Below are positions 1 through 6,022 of a stretch of DNA of 6,022 bases, in pieces. The position numbers and the translations under genes are program-made. Position 1 is the first letter of the stretch, and every line of letters begins with the position of its first letter. Source of the DNA: UBA11579 sp039714215 (GTDB lineage Bacteria; Chloroflexota; Anaerolineae; Anaerolineales; UBA11579); assembly GCA_039714215.1 (NCBI GenBank), contig JBDLJU010000189.1:1-6022 (forward strand). The letters are read 5' to 3'. The notes beneath the pieces were generated by a model. It was not told the origin of the DNA, did no database searches, and saw only the letters and a program-made list of their open reading frames with translations.

Positions 1-1250
1 CCAGAGATCACCGCGACGTGGCCGGGCAGCACAATCTGCTTCTTGCTGACTTTGTCAGCGACATTGAACTGCTTGACGTCTTTTGCGACCCGTTCGGCGT
101 CAAAATTGCCCGCCGCCCAGGCGGTCAGCACGCTCATTCCATCGGCGTCAGAGACCAACAGCCAGCCAGGAATTCCAGAGCTTTCCAATTCGTTGGCAAC
201 GCTGAAGTAGGTGATGCTGAAGTTGGTGGTAACCATCAGCGGGGATTCGGGGGTTGGGTTGTTGATCTCGTACAGACCGGGCTGAACCTGGATCGGTTTT
301 TGCGGGTCAGTGAAGATGTTTTCACGCAGTACCAGCAGTGAATAGATCGTTTCTTTTTTGAATGTGTCCATCACGATGAAGCTGGAGTATTTTGCGACAG
401 CCTGTGCGCTGAGCGCTACTTCGAGGTCGGGATCATCTGTGTCGCAGGGGAATGAGATGATCGGGAAACCGAGCGGGCGGAAGTTCTTGATCAATGCCAG
501 GCGGCGAGAGACTGTGTTCTGCAGCAGGCTGGTGCTGAAGTCTCGTCCGCTGGGGGCGAGTACCAGATCAGCAATACCTTTGTCTTTGATCTTTTGGGTC
601 AGGTCCGCAATCTCTGCTAATGAATCGGCTTTTACAGCCAGGCTTGCTTTGTGGGCAGCCGCGAGATCGCTCATCGCTTCCCAGTTGTCTGGGTCAGCGG
701 CATAGATCAGGGGGGCTTCGCCTTCAAGCACCTTTAGACCTTCAGCAATCACATCCGGATTGGATGAAATCAAGATCAAGGGCTTGCTGCTGGAGGCGCG
801 GACTGCCTGGACTGCTTTGGCAAATGCCGCGCCGTCATCGGAGGTCGCGTTGACCGCGAAACCGTCAACAAACAGATCGATTCCAACGTAATTGACGTTA
901 TAGCCGTCAATCTCTTTGACACGATCTTTAATCGCAGCTTCATCCTCACTGTCTTTCACTCTGAAGAAAAAGCCAGGTTTGTTGTAAAAGGTTTTCTCGT
1001 GGCGGTATAAGACCACCTCATTCCCGACTTTAACTTCACTGTCTTTGGATTTGAGGGTGATTAATCTTACCGGCGGTTCTGAGGAGGCGGCAAGCAAAGT
1101 TTGTGCCTCTTCACTGACATGTGGACAGGCGGATAGTTCAACCTGCTTGGCAGCCAGTTTCAAGGCAAAAGCCATACAGGTCGGAAACTCGCAGTCTTTG
1201 CAGTTTGTTTTTGGGAGCAGTTTGTAAATTTCAATACCAGATAATGCCAT
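1..1250 (-). CDS. acsC: Corrinoid iron-sulfur protein large subunit (CODH/ACS complex gamma subunit), 3' end outside window
   Basis: AcsC holds the cobamide cofactor that carries the methyl group in acetyl-CoA synthesis, and a [4Fe-4S] cluster that reactivates oxidised cobalt. I translated 416 residues by hand from the ATG at 1250; the frame has no stop and runs off the left edge. The N-terminal cluster domain has C17, C20, C25 and C42 (C-x2-C-x4-C-x16-C), the spacing known for this family. A TIM-barrel domain follows (about 95-315, with YVGIDLFVDGFAVNA and LVLAPSGRDFSTSLLQNTVS). The C-terminal B12-binding domain starts near 320 and includes LMVTTNFSITYFSVANELES and SVLTAWAAGNF. The visible end, LPGHVAVIS, lies in the last part of the family, and members have about 440 to 450 residues, so only some 25 to 35 seem missing. 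It pairs with AcsD, encoded just upstream. No ligand is lost and no frameshift is seen. Confidence 0.95.
   Translation of the reverse strand, partial: MALSGIEIYKLLPKTNCKDCEFPTCMAFALKLAAKQVELSACPHVSEEAQTLLAASSEPPVRLITLKSKDSEVKVGNEVVLYRHEKTFYNKPGFFFRVKDSEDEAAIKDRVKEIDGYNVNYVGIDLFVDGFAVNATSDDGAAFAKAVQAVRASSSKPLILISSNPDVIAEGLKVLEGEAPLIYAADPDNWEAMSDLAAAHKASLAVKADSLAEIADLTQKIKDKGIADLVLAPSGRDFSTSLLQNTVSRRLALIKNFRPLGFPIISFPCDTDDPDLEVALSAQAVAKYSSFIVMDTFKKETIYSLLVLRENIFTDPQKPIQVQPGLYEINNPTPESPLMVTTNFSITYFSVANELESSGIPGWLLVSDADGMSVLTAWAAGNFDAERVAKDVKQFNVADKVSKKQIVLPGHVAVIS
1125..1202 (-). other. [4Fe-4S] cluster motif of acsC
   Basis: These bases encode residues 17 to 42 of AcsC, which contain the four cysteine ligands C17, C20, C25 and C42. 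The motif is complete, which argues that the protein can carry out reductive activation of its cobalt centre by the usual route. Confidence 0.9.
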
Positions 1251-1264
1251 TTTTTTCTCTCTCT
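1251..1264 (-). promoter_or_regulatory. Purine-tract leader of acsC in place of a normal Shine-Dalgarno
   Basis: On the minus strand the acsC ATG is directly preceded by AGAGAGAGAAAAAA, 14 purines in a row. There is no GGAGG core; GAGAGAG can pair only weakly with the 16S rRNA tail. The start is still well supported because the encoded N-terminus, MALSGIEIYKLLPKTNC, fits the AcsC family exactly. Confidence 0.6.
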
Positions 1265-1283
1265 AACGTCTGGTTAGTTATTG

Positions 1284-1302
1284 ATCGAAGCGCTGCTTCG
1301 AT
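1284..1302. repeat. Perfect hairpin upstream of acsC
   Basis: ATCGAAGC and GCTTCGAT form a perfect 8-base stem around a 3-base loop. It lies 33 bases before the acsC ATG and 45 bases after the acsD stop. On the minus strand it is followed by CAATAACTAACC, not by a T run, so an intrinsic terminator is unlikely. RNA processing, message stabilisation, or a protein-binding palindrome are possible. The structure is plain; the role is inference. Confidence 0.55.
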
Positions 1303-1347
1303 ACGGAAAGCTCTGGAACTTTGAGCTTAGTTTTTCATTCAGGTCGC

Positions 1348-2322
1348 TTACGTGATTTCTGGAACGGTCAGCAGGCTGTCAATCACCTTCTTCACCCGCT
1401 TGAGACTTTCGGGGTGGCGAAGGACGAGGATATCAGCGCCGGCTTCAAGCAGCGATGTAGCGGTGACGGTTTCCCAGGTGATCCCGCGTTCGAGCCAATC
1501 GCCCCACGCTTCGGGAACATCCTCGCCAACTTTCGCTTCTTTTGTTTTCCAGGTTTCGTGTCCCACAACCACGATCATTGGTGATTGGGTCATCCCGTCG
1601 CCGCGCAGGGCAGCCAGGCGGAGACGTTCCATCACGGAATATCCGTATTCAATGCCGTATCCGAGCGCACCAACGGTTGGATCCATCAAGATGCGGTCGA
1701 AGGGCAGGCCGGTATCTTTGATCAGGATGTTGAGCTGTTTGGAAAGGTTGACATCCATTGGGGCGCGCCCGATCACGAGGTGACCATTGGCCATCGCCGA
1801 AGCAGCGATCGTGCGGTAGTTCTTGTCTTCGCAGAGACCGAGCACCACGCGTTCTCCCACACAGGCATCTGATACTGGGACGATCAGTTCGTTGTCCAGC
1901 TCAGCCTGTCCAGGACCAACAATGATCAGGGGAAGATCGCTGGCAGCCAGAACAGCCTTGGCAGCAGCAACTGCGTTGTCTGGTGTGTTCGGTTTACCGT
2001 CTTTGCCGGTCAGGCCGAGGGTGAGCACCAGCAGGTCGGCGCCGGCTTCCTGTGCCGCCGCGGCCCATTTGCCGGGGTCATTGAGGACATCTCCCCAGGT
2101 CTCGTGCAGCAGCGGAGACCAATCCTCGGGAAAGCTGTCTTTAATTTCGAGTGCGATTACCGGTTTGTGCGGGGTTTCTGCTTCAAAATGAATGTAAGGC
2201 ATCGTCTTTGCCCCGCCAACGGTAAGTGTCTTGCCCCGCGTGCCGCCATCTGCCGCGGTGGCACCCAGTGTAATTTCTTGCACACTGCCACTCCATGAGT
2301 CTTTTGGAAATTCTAAAGCCAT
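1348..2322 (-). CDS. acsD: Corrinoid iron-sulfur protein small subunit (CODH/ACS complex delta subunit)
   Basis: AcsD pairs 1:1 with AcsC to form the corrinoid iron-sulfur protein, which carries a methyl group from methyltetrahydrofolate methyltransferase (AcsE) to the A-cluster of AcsB. The small subunit is a TIM barrel that helps cap the cobamide held by AcsC. The 324 residues match the usual length of about 310 to 325. Family marks are the opening MALEFPKDSWSGSVQEITLG, the MPYIHFEAE segment at 41-49, the barrel strands around 95-105 (GADLLVLTLGL) and 131-137, and the conserved block at 213-242 (MDPTVGALGYGIEYGYSVME, then RLRLAALRGD), followed by GHETWKTKEA at 254-263. It has no iron-sulfur motif, as expected. 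The ATG has TAAGGAG at good spacing, and the gene stops with TAA. It lies between the CBS-domain gene and acsC. Confidence 0.96.
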   Translation of the reverse strand: MALEFPKDSWSGSVQEITLGATAADGGTRGKTLTVGGAKTMPYIHFEAETPHKPVIALEIKDSFPEDWSPLLHETWGDVLNDPGKWAAAAQEAGADLLVLTLGLTGKDGKPNTPDNAVAAAKAVLAASDLPLIIVGPGQAELDNELIVPVSDACVGERVVLGLCEDKNYRTIAASAMANGHLVIGRAPMDVNLSKQLNILIKDTGLPFDRILMDPTVGALGYGIEYGYSVMERLRLAALRGDGMTQSPMIVVVGHETWKTKEAKVGEDVPEAWGDWLERGITWETVTATSLLEAGADILVLRHPESLKRVKKVIDSLLTVPEIT

Positions 2323-2330
2323 ATGTTTAT

Positions 2331-2337
2331 CTCCTTA
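2331..2337 (-). promoter_or_regulatory. Ribosome binding site of acsD
   Basis: TAAGGAG on the minus strand lies 8 bases before the acsD ATG, within the 17-base gap after the TGA stop of the CBS-domain gene. It is the strongest such site in the window. It confirms the acsD start at 2322 and tight linkage of the CBS gene with acsD. Confidence 0.85.
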
Positions 2338-2339
2338 TG

Positions 2340-2864
2340 TCAGTCAAGATGGGAGTTCTGGTTTTGCTCACGCTGCTTGTCGCGTCTCTCGTAGAACATT
2401 TCCAAAGGCGCTTTACGCTCGGCTCGGATCCCGAGGTCGTTGTGATCTTCAGGATTTTCTGAAGCGAGGTATTTGAGGAAATGCCGATAAGCGAGCTGTG
2501 CTGCCGGGTATTCGATTCCACCGGCGCGGTGAGTAAGGAAAAACACCCTGACATCTTGATCCTGCATGAGCTGTGCTGCAGCAGTTAGCGGGATGTCAGG
2601 GGGAATTTGGGGAATTCCATCTTGCATAATATCTTCAGCGGTTAGCTGTTTGTGGTTCGGGTTCGTGTACGCATTTACTAATTCACTCCGGCCTACGATA
2701 CCAACGGCATGACCATCATGATCGAGCACAACCACTGCTTCAAGTTCCTTTTCCAAGAGCGCCTGAGAGATCACCTGGATTGAGGTTGTCGGGCTGCAGG
2801 TGAGCACCCCGACAGTCATCAGGTCTCGGACGAGCTTGGGTTGGGTAGGTTGTTCTTCAGTCAT
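2340..2864 (-). CDS. CBS-domain-pair protein of unknown function inside the CODH/ACS operon
   Basis: The 174-residue product is a stand-alone CBS pair (Bateman module), a fold that usually binds AMP, ATP, SAM or NAD-type ligands and acts as a sensor. CBS1 spans about residues 10-66 (VRDLMTVGVLTCSPTTS, then VVVLDHDGHAVGIVGRSELV). CBS2 spans about 75-133 (AEDIMQDGIPQIPPDIPLTAAAQLM), but its second half is unusual: the expected loop and second helix are replaced by THRAGGIEYPAAQLAYRHFL. A charged tail (about 138-174, with DLGIRAERKAPLEMFYERR) follows. There is no signal peptide, membrane segment or attached catalytic domain, so it is probably cytoplasmic. It lies 59 bases after acsB and 17 before acsD, on the same strand. 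The ATG at 2864 has no clear Shine-Dalgarno in front, so translation may be weak; the next Met in frame, M16, lies within CBS1 and is unlikely to be the start. I infer a regulatory or ligand-sensing role tied to acetyl-CoA synthesis, but the sequence does not prove it. Confidence 0.85.
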   Translation of the reverse strand: MTEEQPTQPKLVRDLMTVGVLTCSPTTSIQVISQALLEKELEAVVVLDHDGHAVGIVGRSELVNAYTNPNHKQLTAEDIMQDGIPQIPPDIPLTAAAQLMQDQDVRVFFLTHRAGGIEYPAAQLAYRHFLKYLASENPEDHNDLGIRAERKAPLEMFYERRDKQREQNQNSHLD

Positions 2865-2896
2865 TGTTTCATGTCGTTTCTGGCAGCGCAGGCCGG

Positions 2897-2914
2897 GTAG
2901 TTTGATCGAACTAC
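2897..2914. repeat. Small inverted repeat between acsB and the CBS-domain gene
   Basis: A perfect 6-base stem, GTAGTT and AACTAC, encloses a 6-base loop. It begins 9 bases after the acsB stop codon, in the 59-base gap before the CBS-domain gene. No run of T follows on the minus strand, so it does not look like an intrinsic terminator. It could stabilise or help process the message, or be chance. I see no promoter in this gap. Confidence 0.4.
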
Positions 2915-2923
2915 GTTGGATTG

Positions 2924-5200
2924 TTAGAACATCGAGTCCATCGTGAGTGCGGGGTGGTTGTGCTCTTCAAGGTGCGCCATCAATTCTTCGACGGTGGTGA
3001 CTGAACGTTCATCAGCGATGCGTTCAATCAGCTCGGGGTCGCCTTCACGTTCCGCTACGATTGCGAGTTCCTCAGCCATGCTTTCTTTGAGGACGCTGCT
3101 CATCCAAACGATGCGTTTAAAGCCTCCGTCGGCGGAGATGAACTTGGGGCTGGCGAGGTAGTATTTGCCAACGCCCATCACGCCGGGGGTTTGAATCCCG
3201 CCGCCAGCCATGCCGGCCAGTGTCGAGAAAGTCATCCCCACAGGGGTCATGCTCGAGTCTTCGCGGTTGACCACAATCACGCCGTTGGCTTCTGGGACGA
3301 GCATTACAATGCACTCGAAACAACCGCAGGCTGTCATCGGGTTTTCCATGATTGAATACATCGCGATCTCTTCAACCACGCCATGGGATCCGGATTTGGC
3401 ATAATCATTGGTGCCTGTCCAGTAACCTTTGTCGGTGTCGACCGGTTTGCCCAGCTTGATCGGCTGGTTGGGACCGGTGGGGTTGATGCTGAAGGAAGCT
3501 TTGCAGTCCAGCCAGTTGTAGGCGCCGCACAGTCCCAGGCGTTCTGGACTGACGATGCAGACGTGGTCTGGCGCAAATGATTGGCAGAGGGTGCAGGAGT
3601 AGAATTCATCCACAGCATTGTCGGTGAGGTCTTCCAGGCGTTTGTTGCGGTAGGAGTAAGCTTCTCGGGCTTTACCCAGCCATTCTTCCATCTGCTCGGG
3701 GTCGGTGAACATGGTAACCTGTACCTTATCCACAATTGCCCCAAAGTCTGAATGGAAGCGGGCGTGTAAGATCTTTCCAAAGTGCTCCAGGTTAAAGCCT
3801 TTCTCCACGGCGTTGTGTGACACGCGGATCCAGGTGATGTCTCGCTGACCGATATGCTGGATGCCGGAAGCGCCGTTCACAAAATAGTGGATCTGGCGCT
3901 CAAGCACAGGCTCAAAGTCTTCCTGCATTTGGCGTCCGGCAACCTGGACTACAATGCCAAGGTCCATAGAACCTGCGTCATCGATATCTTCAAATCCTGG
4001 TCCTACCACTTCGATCTTGCCGTCAGTGACCTCTTCAAGGTCTGCCATGTAGAGGTATTCGTAGGCTCGAGATTTCTTGCCGCCGAATTCCACGCGCATG
4101 TCCGCCCGGCGAACAACTTCGCCCTCAAAGGCAGAGCCGTAAGGTACCGGCACGGGCACATCGGCGATCTGTACTTTGACGCCGCGCACCTCGATGCATT
4201 TTTGCACCAGGCGTTCGGCGCGTTCAAGGTCATCGGCGCCTTCAATCTCATTGAAAGGCATGCTGACGACGTGTTCGTATTGGGTCACGCCGGTAGGTAG
4301 GATTTCGGGGATCACGGTATCTGCAATCACCGGGAAGCCAAAGTTGATCGCTCCAGCGGCAGCCGCATACTTGAGATCATCGACCTCGCCGAGGGCCAAC
4401 ACGAAAGCAAAGACGCGCTCGCGGTTGTACATCAGATTCTCGCGAGCCTGGCCGGGCTTGAGACCGCCAAAGGTCAGACCGGAGCGGGTGGCGAATCCTA
4501 AAGCGTAGATCGCGCTGATTGTGTCGGTTCCGAAAGGTACGGTGTAAGTATCGTAGCCCAGCTCGAAGTTTTCTTCCTGGAGCTGATCGATGATGCTGCG
4601 TCCGTTGACATTTCCGCACAGGAATGTGAGGATGTTGCGGCGCTGAAGCTCTCGGACGATCTTCACGGCAACTTCGTTCGATTTGGCTGCGCCGACAATG
4701 GCGGCGAAGCCAGGCATGCGTCCGTCAACCAGCTGGATCCCCCAGGAGCGCAGCTGGATGTCATCGATCGCGCCGTTGAGCCGGTCGGTGAGTCCGCCTT
4801 CGGTCGAGCCGTTGTAGACCGTCCCGCCGGAAAGTTCAAATCCTGGGTAGGGTTCGGGCTGCAGGCCGTACACATGACGAACTGCTTCGATCGTTTCAGC
4901 GGCAAACAAGGTCGCCATCCCGCCGTCCAGAGTTTCACCCAGGTAGGGCGTCCACTTGGAGGTTGCGGGAGTTGGATGGAGCAGCTGGCGGGCGTGAGTC
5001 ATTACCTCTTTGAGCTGGCCGAGGTTTTCTACCGCAATCTCGGTCATCCCGTAAATCAAGGGGAGGTAATAGGCGGTATTTGGGAATGCAACCGGATGGT
5101 CCGGTCCTTTTTCACTGATTGCCTTGTTGAGCATGAGATCTGCTTCTGCAACAAGGGCGTTGGCGCCACGCAGGGCGCGAGTAGCAATATATTTAGACAT
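2924..5200 (-). CDS. acsB: CO-methylating acetyl-CoA synthase, CODH/ACS complex
   Basis: AcsB makes acetyl-CoA from CO, the methyl group of the corrinoid protein and CoA. The 758 residues are a full bacterial three-domain enzyme (Moorella has 729), not the short archaeal CdhC. The N-terminal domain (about 1-340, with GPDHPV at 32-37) contacts CODH and lines the CO channel. A middle domain follows, and the C-terminal domain carries the A-cluster. The cubane ligands are C536, C539, C548 and C558 (C-x2-C-x8-C-x9-C, starting FYSCTLCQSFAP). The Ni-binding CGC motif is C625-G-C627. All six match Moorella C506, C509, C518, C528, C595 and C597 with one constant offset of 30, so the catalytic domain has no gaps between them. 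F542 corresponds to the Moorella F512 position by the A-cluster. The end, HPALTMDSMF, is typical of the family. It starts at an ATG with GGAGG 6 bases upstream and stops with TAA. The extra length relative to Moorella lies in the N-terminal half. Confidence 0.98.
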   Translation of the reverse strand: MSKYIATRALRGANALVAEADLMLNKAISEKGPDHPVAFPNTAYYLPLIYGMTEIAVENLGQLKEVMTHARQLLHPTPATSKWTPYLGETLDGGMATLFAAETIEAVRHVYGLQPEPYPGFELSGGTVYNGSTEGGLTDRLNGAIDDIQLRSWGIQLVDGRMPGFAAIVGAAKSNEVAVKIVRELQRRNILTFLCGNVNGRSIIDQLQEENFELGYDTYTVPFGTDTISAIYALGFATRSGLTFGGLKPGQARENLMYNRERVFAFVLALGEVDDLKYAAAAGAINFGFPVIADTVIPEILPTGVTQYEHVVSMPFNEIEGADDLERAERLVQKCIEVRGVKVQIADVPVPVPYGSAFEGEVVRRADMRVEFGGKKSRAYEYLYMADLEEVTDGKIEVVGPGFEDIDDAGSMDLGIVVQVAGRQMQEDFEPVLERQIHYFVNGASGIQHIGQRDITWIRVSHNAVEKGFNLEHFGKILHARFHSDFGAIVDKVQVTMFTDPEQMEEWLGKAREAYSYRNKRLEDLTDNAVDEFYSCTLCQSFAPDHVCIVSPERLGLCGAYNWLDCKASFSINPTGPNQPIKLGKPVDTDKGYWTGTNDYAKSGSHGVVEEIAMYSIMENPMTACGCFECIVMLVPEANGVIVVNREDSSMTPVGMTFSTLAGMAGGGIQTPGVMGVGKYYLASPKFISADGGFKRIVWMSSVLKESMAEELAIVAEREGDPELIERIADERSVTTVEELMAHLEEHNHPALTMDSMF
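3320..3595 (-). other. A-cluster cysteine region of acsB
   Basis: This part of acsB encodes all protein cysteine ligands of the Ni-Ni-[4Fe-4S] active site. Codons for C536, C539, C548 and C558 lie at 3527-3595 and codons for the CGC motif (C625, C627) at 3320-3328. The full set is intact, which supports an active enzyme. The conserved surroundings (ERLGLCGAYNWLDCKASF and NPMTACGCFE) leave no real alternative to acetyl-CoA synthase. Confidence 0.95.
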
Positions 5201-5206
5201 TATCTG

Positions 5207-5211
5207 CCTCC
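5207..5211 (-). promoter_or_regulatory. Ribosome binding site of acsB
   Basis: On the minus strand the core GGAGG lies 6 bases before the acsB ATG and starts one base after the cooS TAG stop. This is a strong Shine-Dalgarno match in the 12-base gap. It fixes the acsB start at 5200 and suggests that ribosomes ending cooS can restart on acsB (translational coupling). Confidence 0.85.
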
Positions 5212-5212
5212 A

Positions 5213-6022
5213 CTAATCCGTCTCGCCGTAAAGCGCTGCCTGGCGCTCTTCGATGGGTAGTTCTTCAAGGGCCAGCATTCGGGCGTCTCCGCTTTTACCG
5301 AATTTGGCAGGATCGTATTCCGGTAAACCGAGGTCGGCACGTTTTTTGTCAATATGTTCCAGGGTTTTGCGGATCATTTCATCGGGGTCCGGTTCGAACT
5401 CCAATTTTCCGCCGTACAGCTCTTCCCAGCCATTGATCAAATAATCTGCGACGATATCGCTTTCTGAAACTTTGTCGGGCATGCCGCTGACTGGAGATGT
5501 TCCGCCGAAAAGGACATAAGCGCCCGAGGCGACACAGTAGGTGCCGATGGAGAGCGCTTTTTCGCTCATCCATTCAGGGGCAAGACCGACTGCAGGAACC
5601 TGGTCAATATCATCGCCGAGGCCGCCTTCTTCCACCATCTGAGTGAGTACAGTCAGAATCCGGGTGTTGTCTACGCAGGAACCCATGTGAAGTACCGGGG
5701 GAATTCCGACGGTTTCACAAATTTCTTTCAATCCGGGGCCTACCTGATCCAGGCCAGCTTCACCAAGCAATTGGCCTTTCTTGGCCGAGGCGATTGCGCC
5801 GCAGCCGGTTTCAACGATCAGCACATCGTGCTTGAGCAGTTCTTCGGTGACCTTGACGTGCAGGTAGTCGTGCTGGCTGCGGGGGTTGTTGCAGCCGACC
5901 ACGGCAGCCACGCCGCGAATTCTTCCGGACATGATCGCATCGTTTAAGGGGCGGAAAGAAGAGCGATAGCTGCCGCCGAGCATGTAGTTAATGTATTCAT
6001 GAGAGAACCCGGGAACCAGTTC
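5213..6022 (-). CDS. cooS: Anaerobic Ni-Fe-S carbon monoxide dehydrogenase catalytic subunit, C-terminal part (5' end outside window)
   Basis: This is the C-terminal 269 residues of a nickel CO dehydrogenase (CooS, also called AcsA in acetyl-CoA synthase complexes), which interconverts CO2 and CO in the cytoplasm at a [Ni-4Fe-4S] C-cluster. The frame is open to the right edge, so the start and the N-terminal B- and D-cluster cysteines lie outside. In fragment numbering the three C-cluster cysteines of this half are seen: C44 in VGCNNP, C74 in ETGCGA and C116 in HMGSCVDN. K155 in EWMSEKA matches the catalytic lysine of the family (Lys563 in Carboxydothermus CODH II). The segment LEHIDKKRADLGLPEYD near the end is typical of CODHs that partner with acetyl-CoA synthase. 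The gene ends in TAG only 12 bases before acsB, so the two are surely co-transcribed and their products probably form the CODH/ACS complex with its internal CO channel. Full-length members have about 630 to 680 residues, so roughly 60 percent is missing. I see no frameshift or lost ligand. Confidence 0.96.
   Translation of the reverse strand, partial: ELVPGFSHEYINYMLGGSYRSSFRPLNDAIMSGRIRGVAAVVGCNNPRSQHDYLHVKVTEELLKHDVLIVETGCGAIASAKKGQLLGEAGLDQVGPGLKEICETVGIPPVLHMGSCVDNTRILTVLTQMVEEGGLGDDIDQVPAVGLAPEWMSEKALSIGTYCVASGAYVLFGGTSPVSGMPDKVSESDIVADYLINGWEELYGGKLEFEPDPDEMIRKTLEHIDKKRADLGLPEYDPAKFGKSGDARMLALEELPIEERQAALYGETD

Larger units (their letters stand above)
1251..1347 (-). other. 97-base gap between acsD and acsC
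   Basis: This is the longest gap between genes in the window. In transcription order it holds a weak inverted repeat (6-base arms AAGCTC at 1308-1313 and GAGCTT at 1323-1328, 9-base loop), the strong hairpin at 1284-1302, and a purine tract directly before the acsC ATG. I see no convincing -35 and -10 pair and no credible small ORF. It is most likely an untranslated spacer in one message. Confidence 0.6.

Noticed and set aside
18..705. Two open frames on the plus strand at the left end
   Set aside because: The minus strand here reads through without a stop as AcsC, with a complete family pattern, so the plus-strand frames are shadows.
1284..1302. The hairpin as an intrinsic terminator ending the operon after acsD
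   Set aside because: No T run follows the stem on the transcribed strand, and acsC, needed in the same complex, follows directly.
1352..1783. 143-codon open frame on the plus strand
   Set aside because: It is antisense to acsD, and its product is rich in Ser and Arg with no recognisable motif, as expected of a shadow frame.
3334..3780. 148-codon open frame on the minus strand in another phase
   Set aside because: It overlaps the A-cluster region of acsB in a different phase. The acsB frame carries the conserved cysteines and this one has no family features.
3854..4300. 148-codon open frame on the plus strand
   Set aside because: It lies wholly antisense to conserved acsB sequence. Its product resembles no family I know, and such frames are common opposite G+C-rich genes.
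2924..5200. Archaeal CdhC-type acetyl-CoA synthase
   Set aside because: At 758 residues it has the N-terminal CODH-binding domain that the shorter archaeal CdhC (about 470 residues) lacks.
5213..6022. Pseudogene or truncated CODH
   Set aside because: The frame is intact to the window edge with all expected C-cluster cysteines and the catalytic lysine; it is cut only by the window.

Overview
The window is a stretch of a bacterial Wood-Ljungdahl (reductive acetyl-CoA) pathway operon. All genes lie on the minus strand, so transcription runs from right to left. The G+C content looks like roughly 53 to 55 percent by eye. The genes point to a strict anaerobe that either fixes CO2 into acetyl-CoA or oxidises acetyl-CoA by running the pathway backwards. 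The acetyl-CoA synthase is the long bacterial three-domain form, not the short archaeal CdhC form, so the host is a bacterium. The style of the CBS-domain protein makes me think of Chloroflexota (Anaerolineae or Dehalococcoidia), but this is a weak impression that cannot be proven from the window.

Layout in transcription order: (1) 6022-5213, the C-terminal 269 residues of the Ni-Fe-S carbon monoxide dehydrogenase catalytic subunit (cooS/acsA), whose start lies beyond the right edge; (2) 5200-2924, the complete acetyl-CoA synthase (acsB, 758 aa) with every A-cluster cysteine present; (3) 2864-2340, a 174-aa protein with a CBS-domain pair; (4) 2322-1348, the complete small subunit of the corrinoid iron-sulfur protein (acsD, 324 aa); (5) 1250 to the left edge, the large subunit of the same protein (acsC, 416 residues visible), cut off close to its expected C-terminus. 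The gaps between genes are 12, 59, 17 and 97 bases. No gene runs on the plus strand, and the long open frames there are antisense shadows.

How the genes work together: CODH reduces CO2 to CO. The AcsC/AcsD heterodimer carries a methyl group on its cobamide, delivered by a methyltetrahydrofolate methyltransferase (AcsE) not seen here. AcsB joins CO, the methyl group and CoA into acetyl-CoA at its Ni-Ni-[4Fe-4S] A-cluster. The CBS-domain gene has no known step in this chemistry. Its place inside the operon, 17 bases ahead of acsD with a strong acsD ribosome binding site between them, is the most interesting point in the window and suggests an adenine-nucleotide or similar ligand sensor linked to the pathway. 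The 97-base gap before acsC holds a perfect hairpin and an unusual purine-tract leader. No mobile element, RNA gene or CRISPR array was seen.
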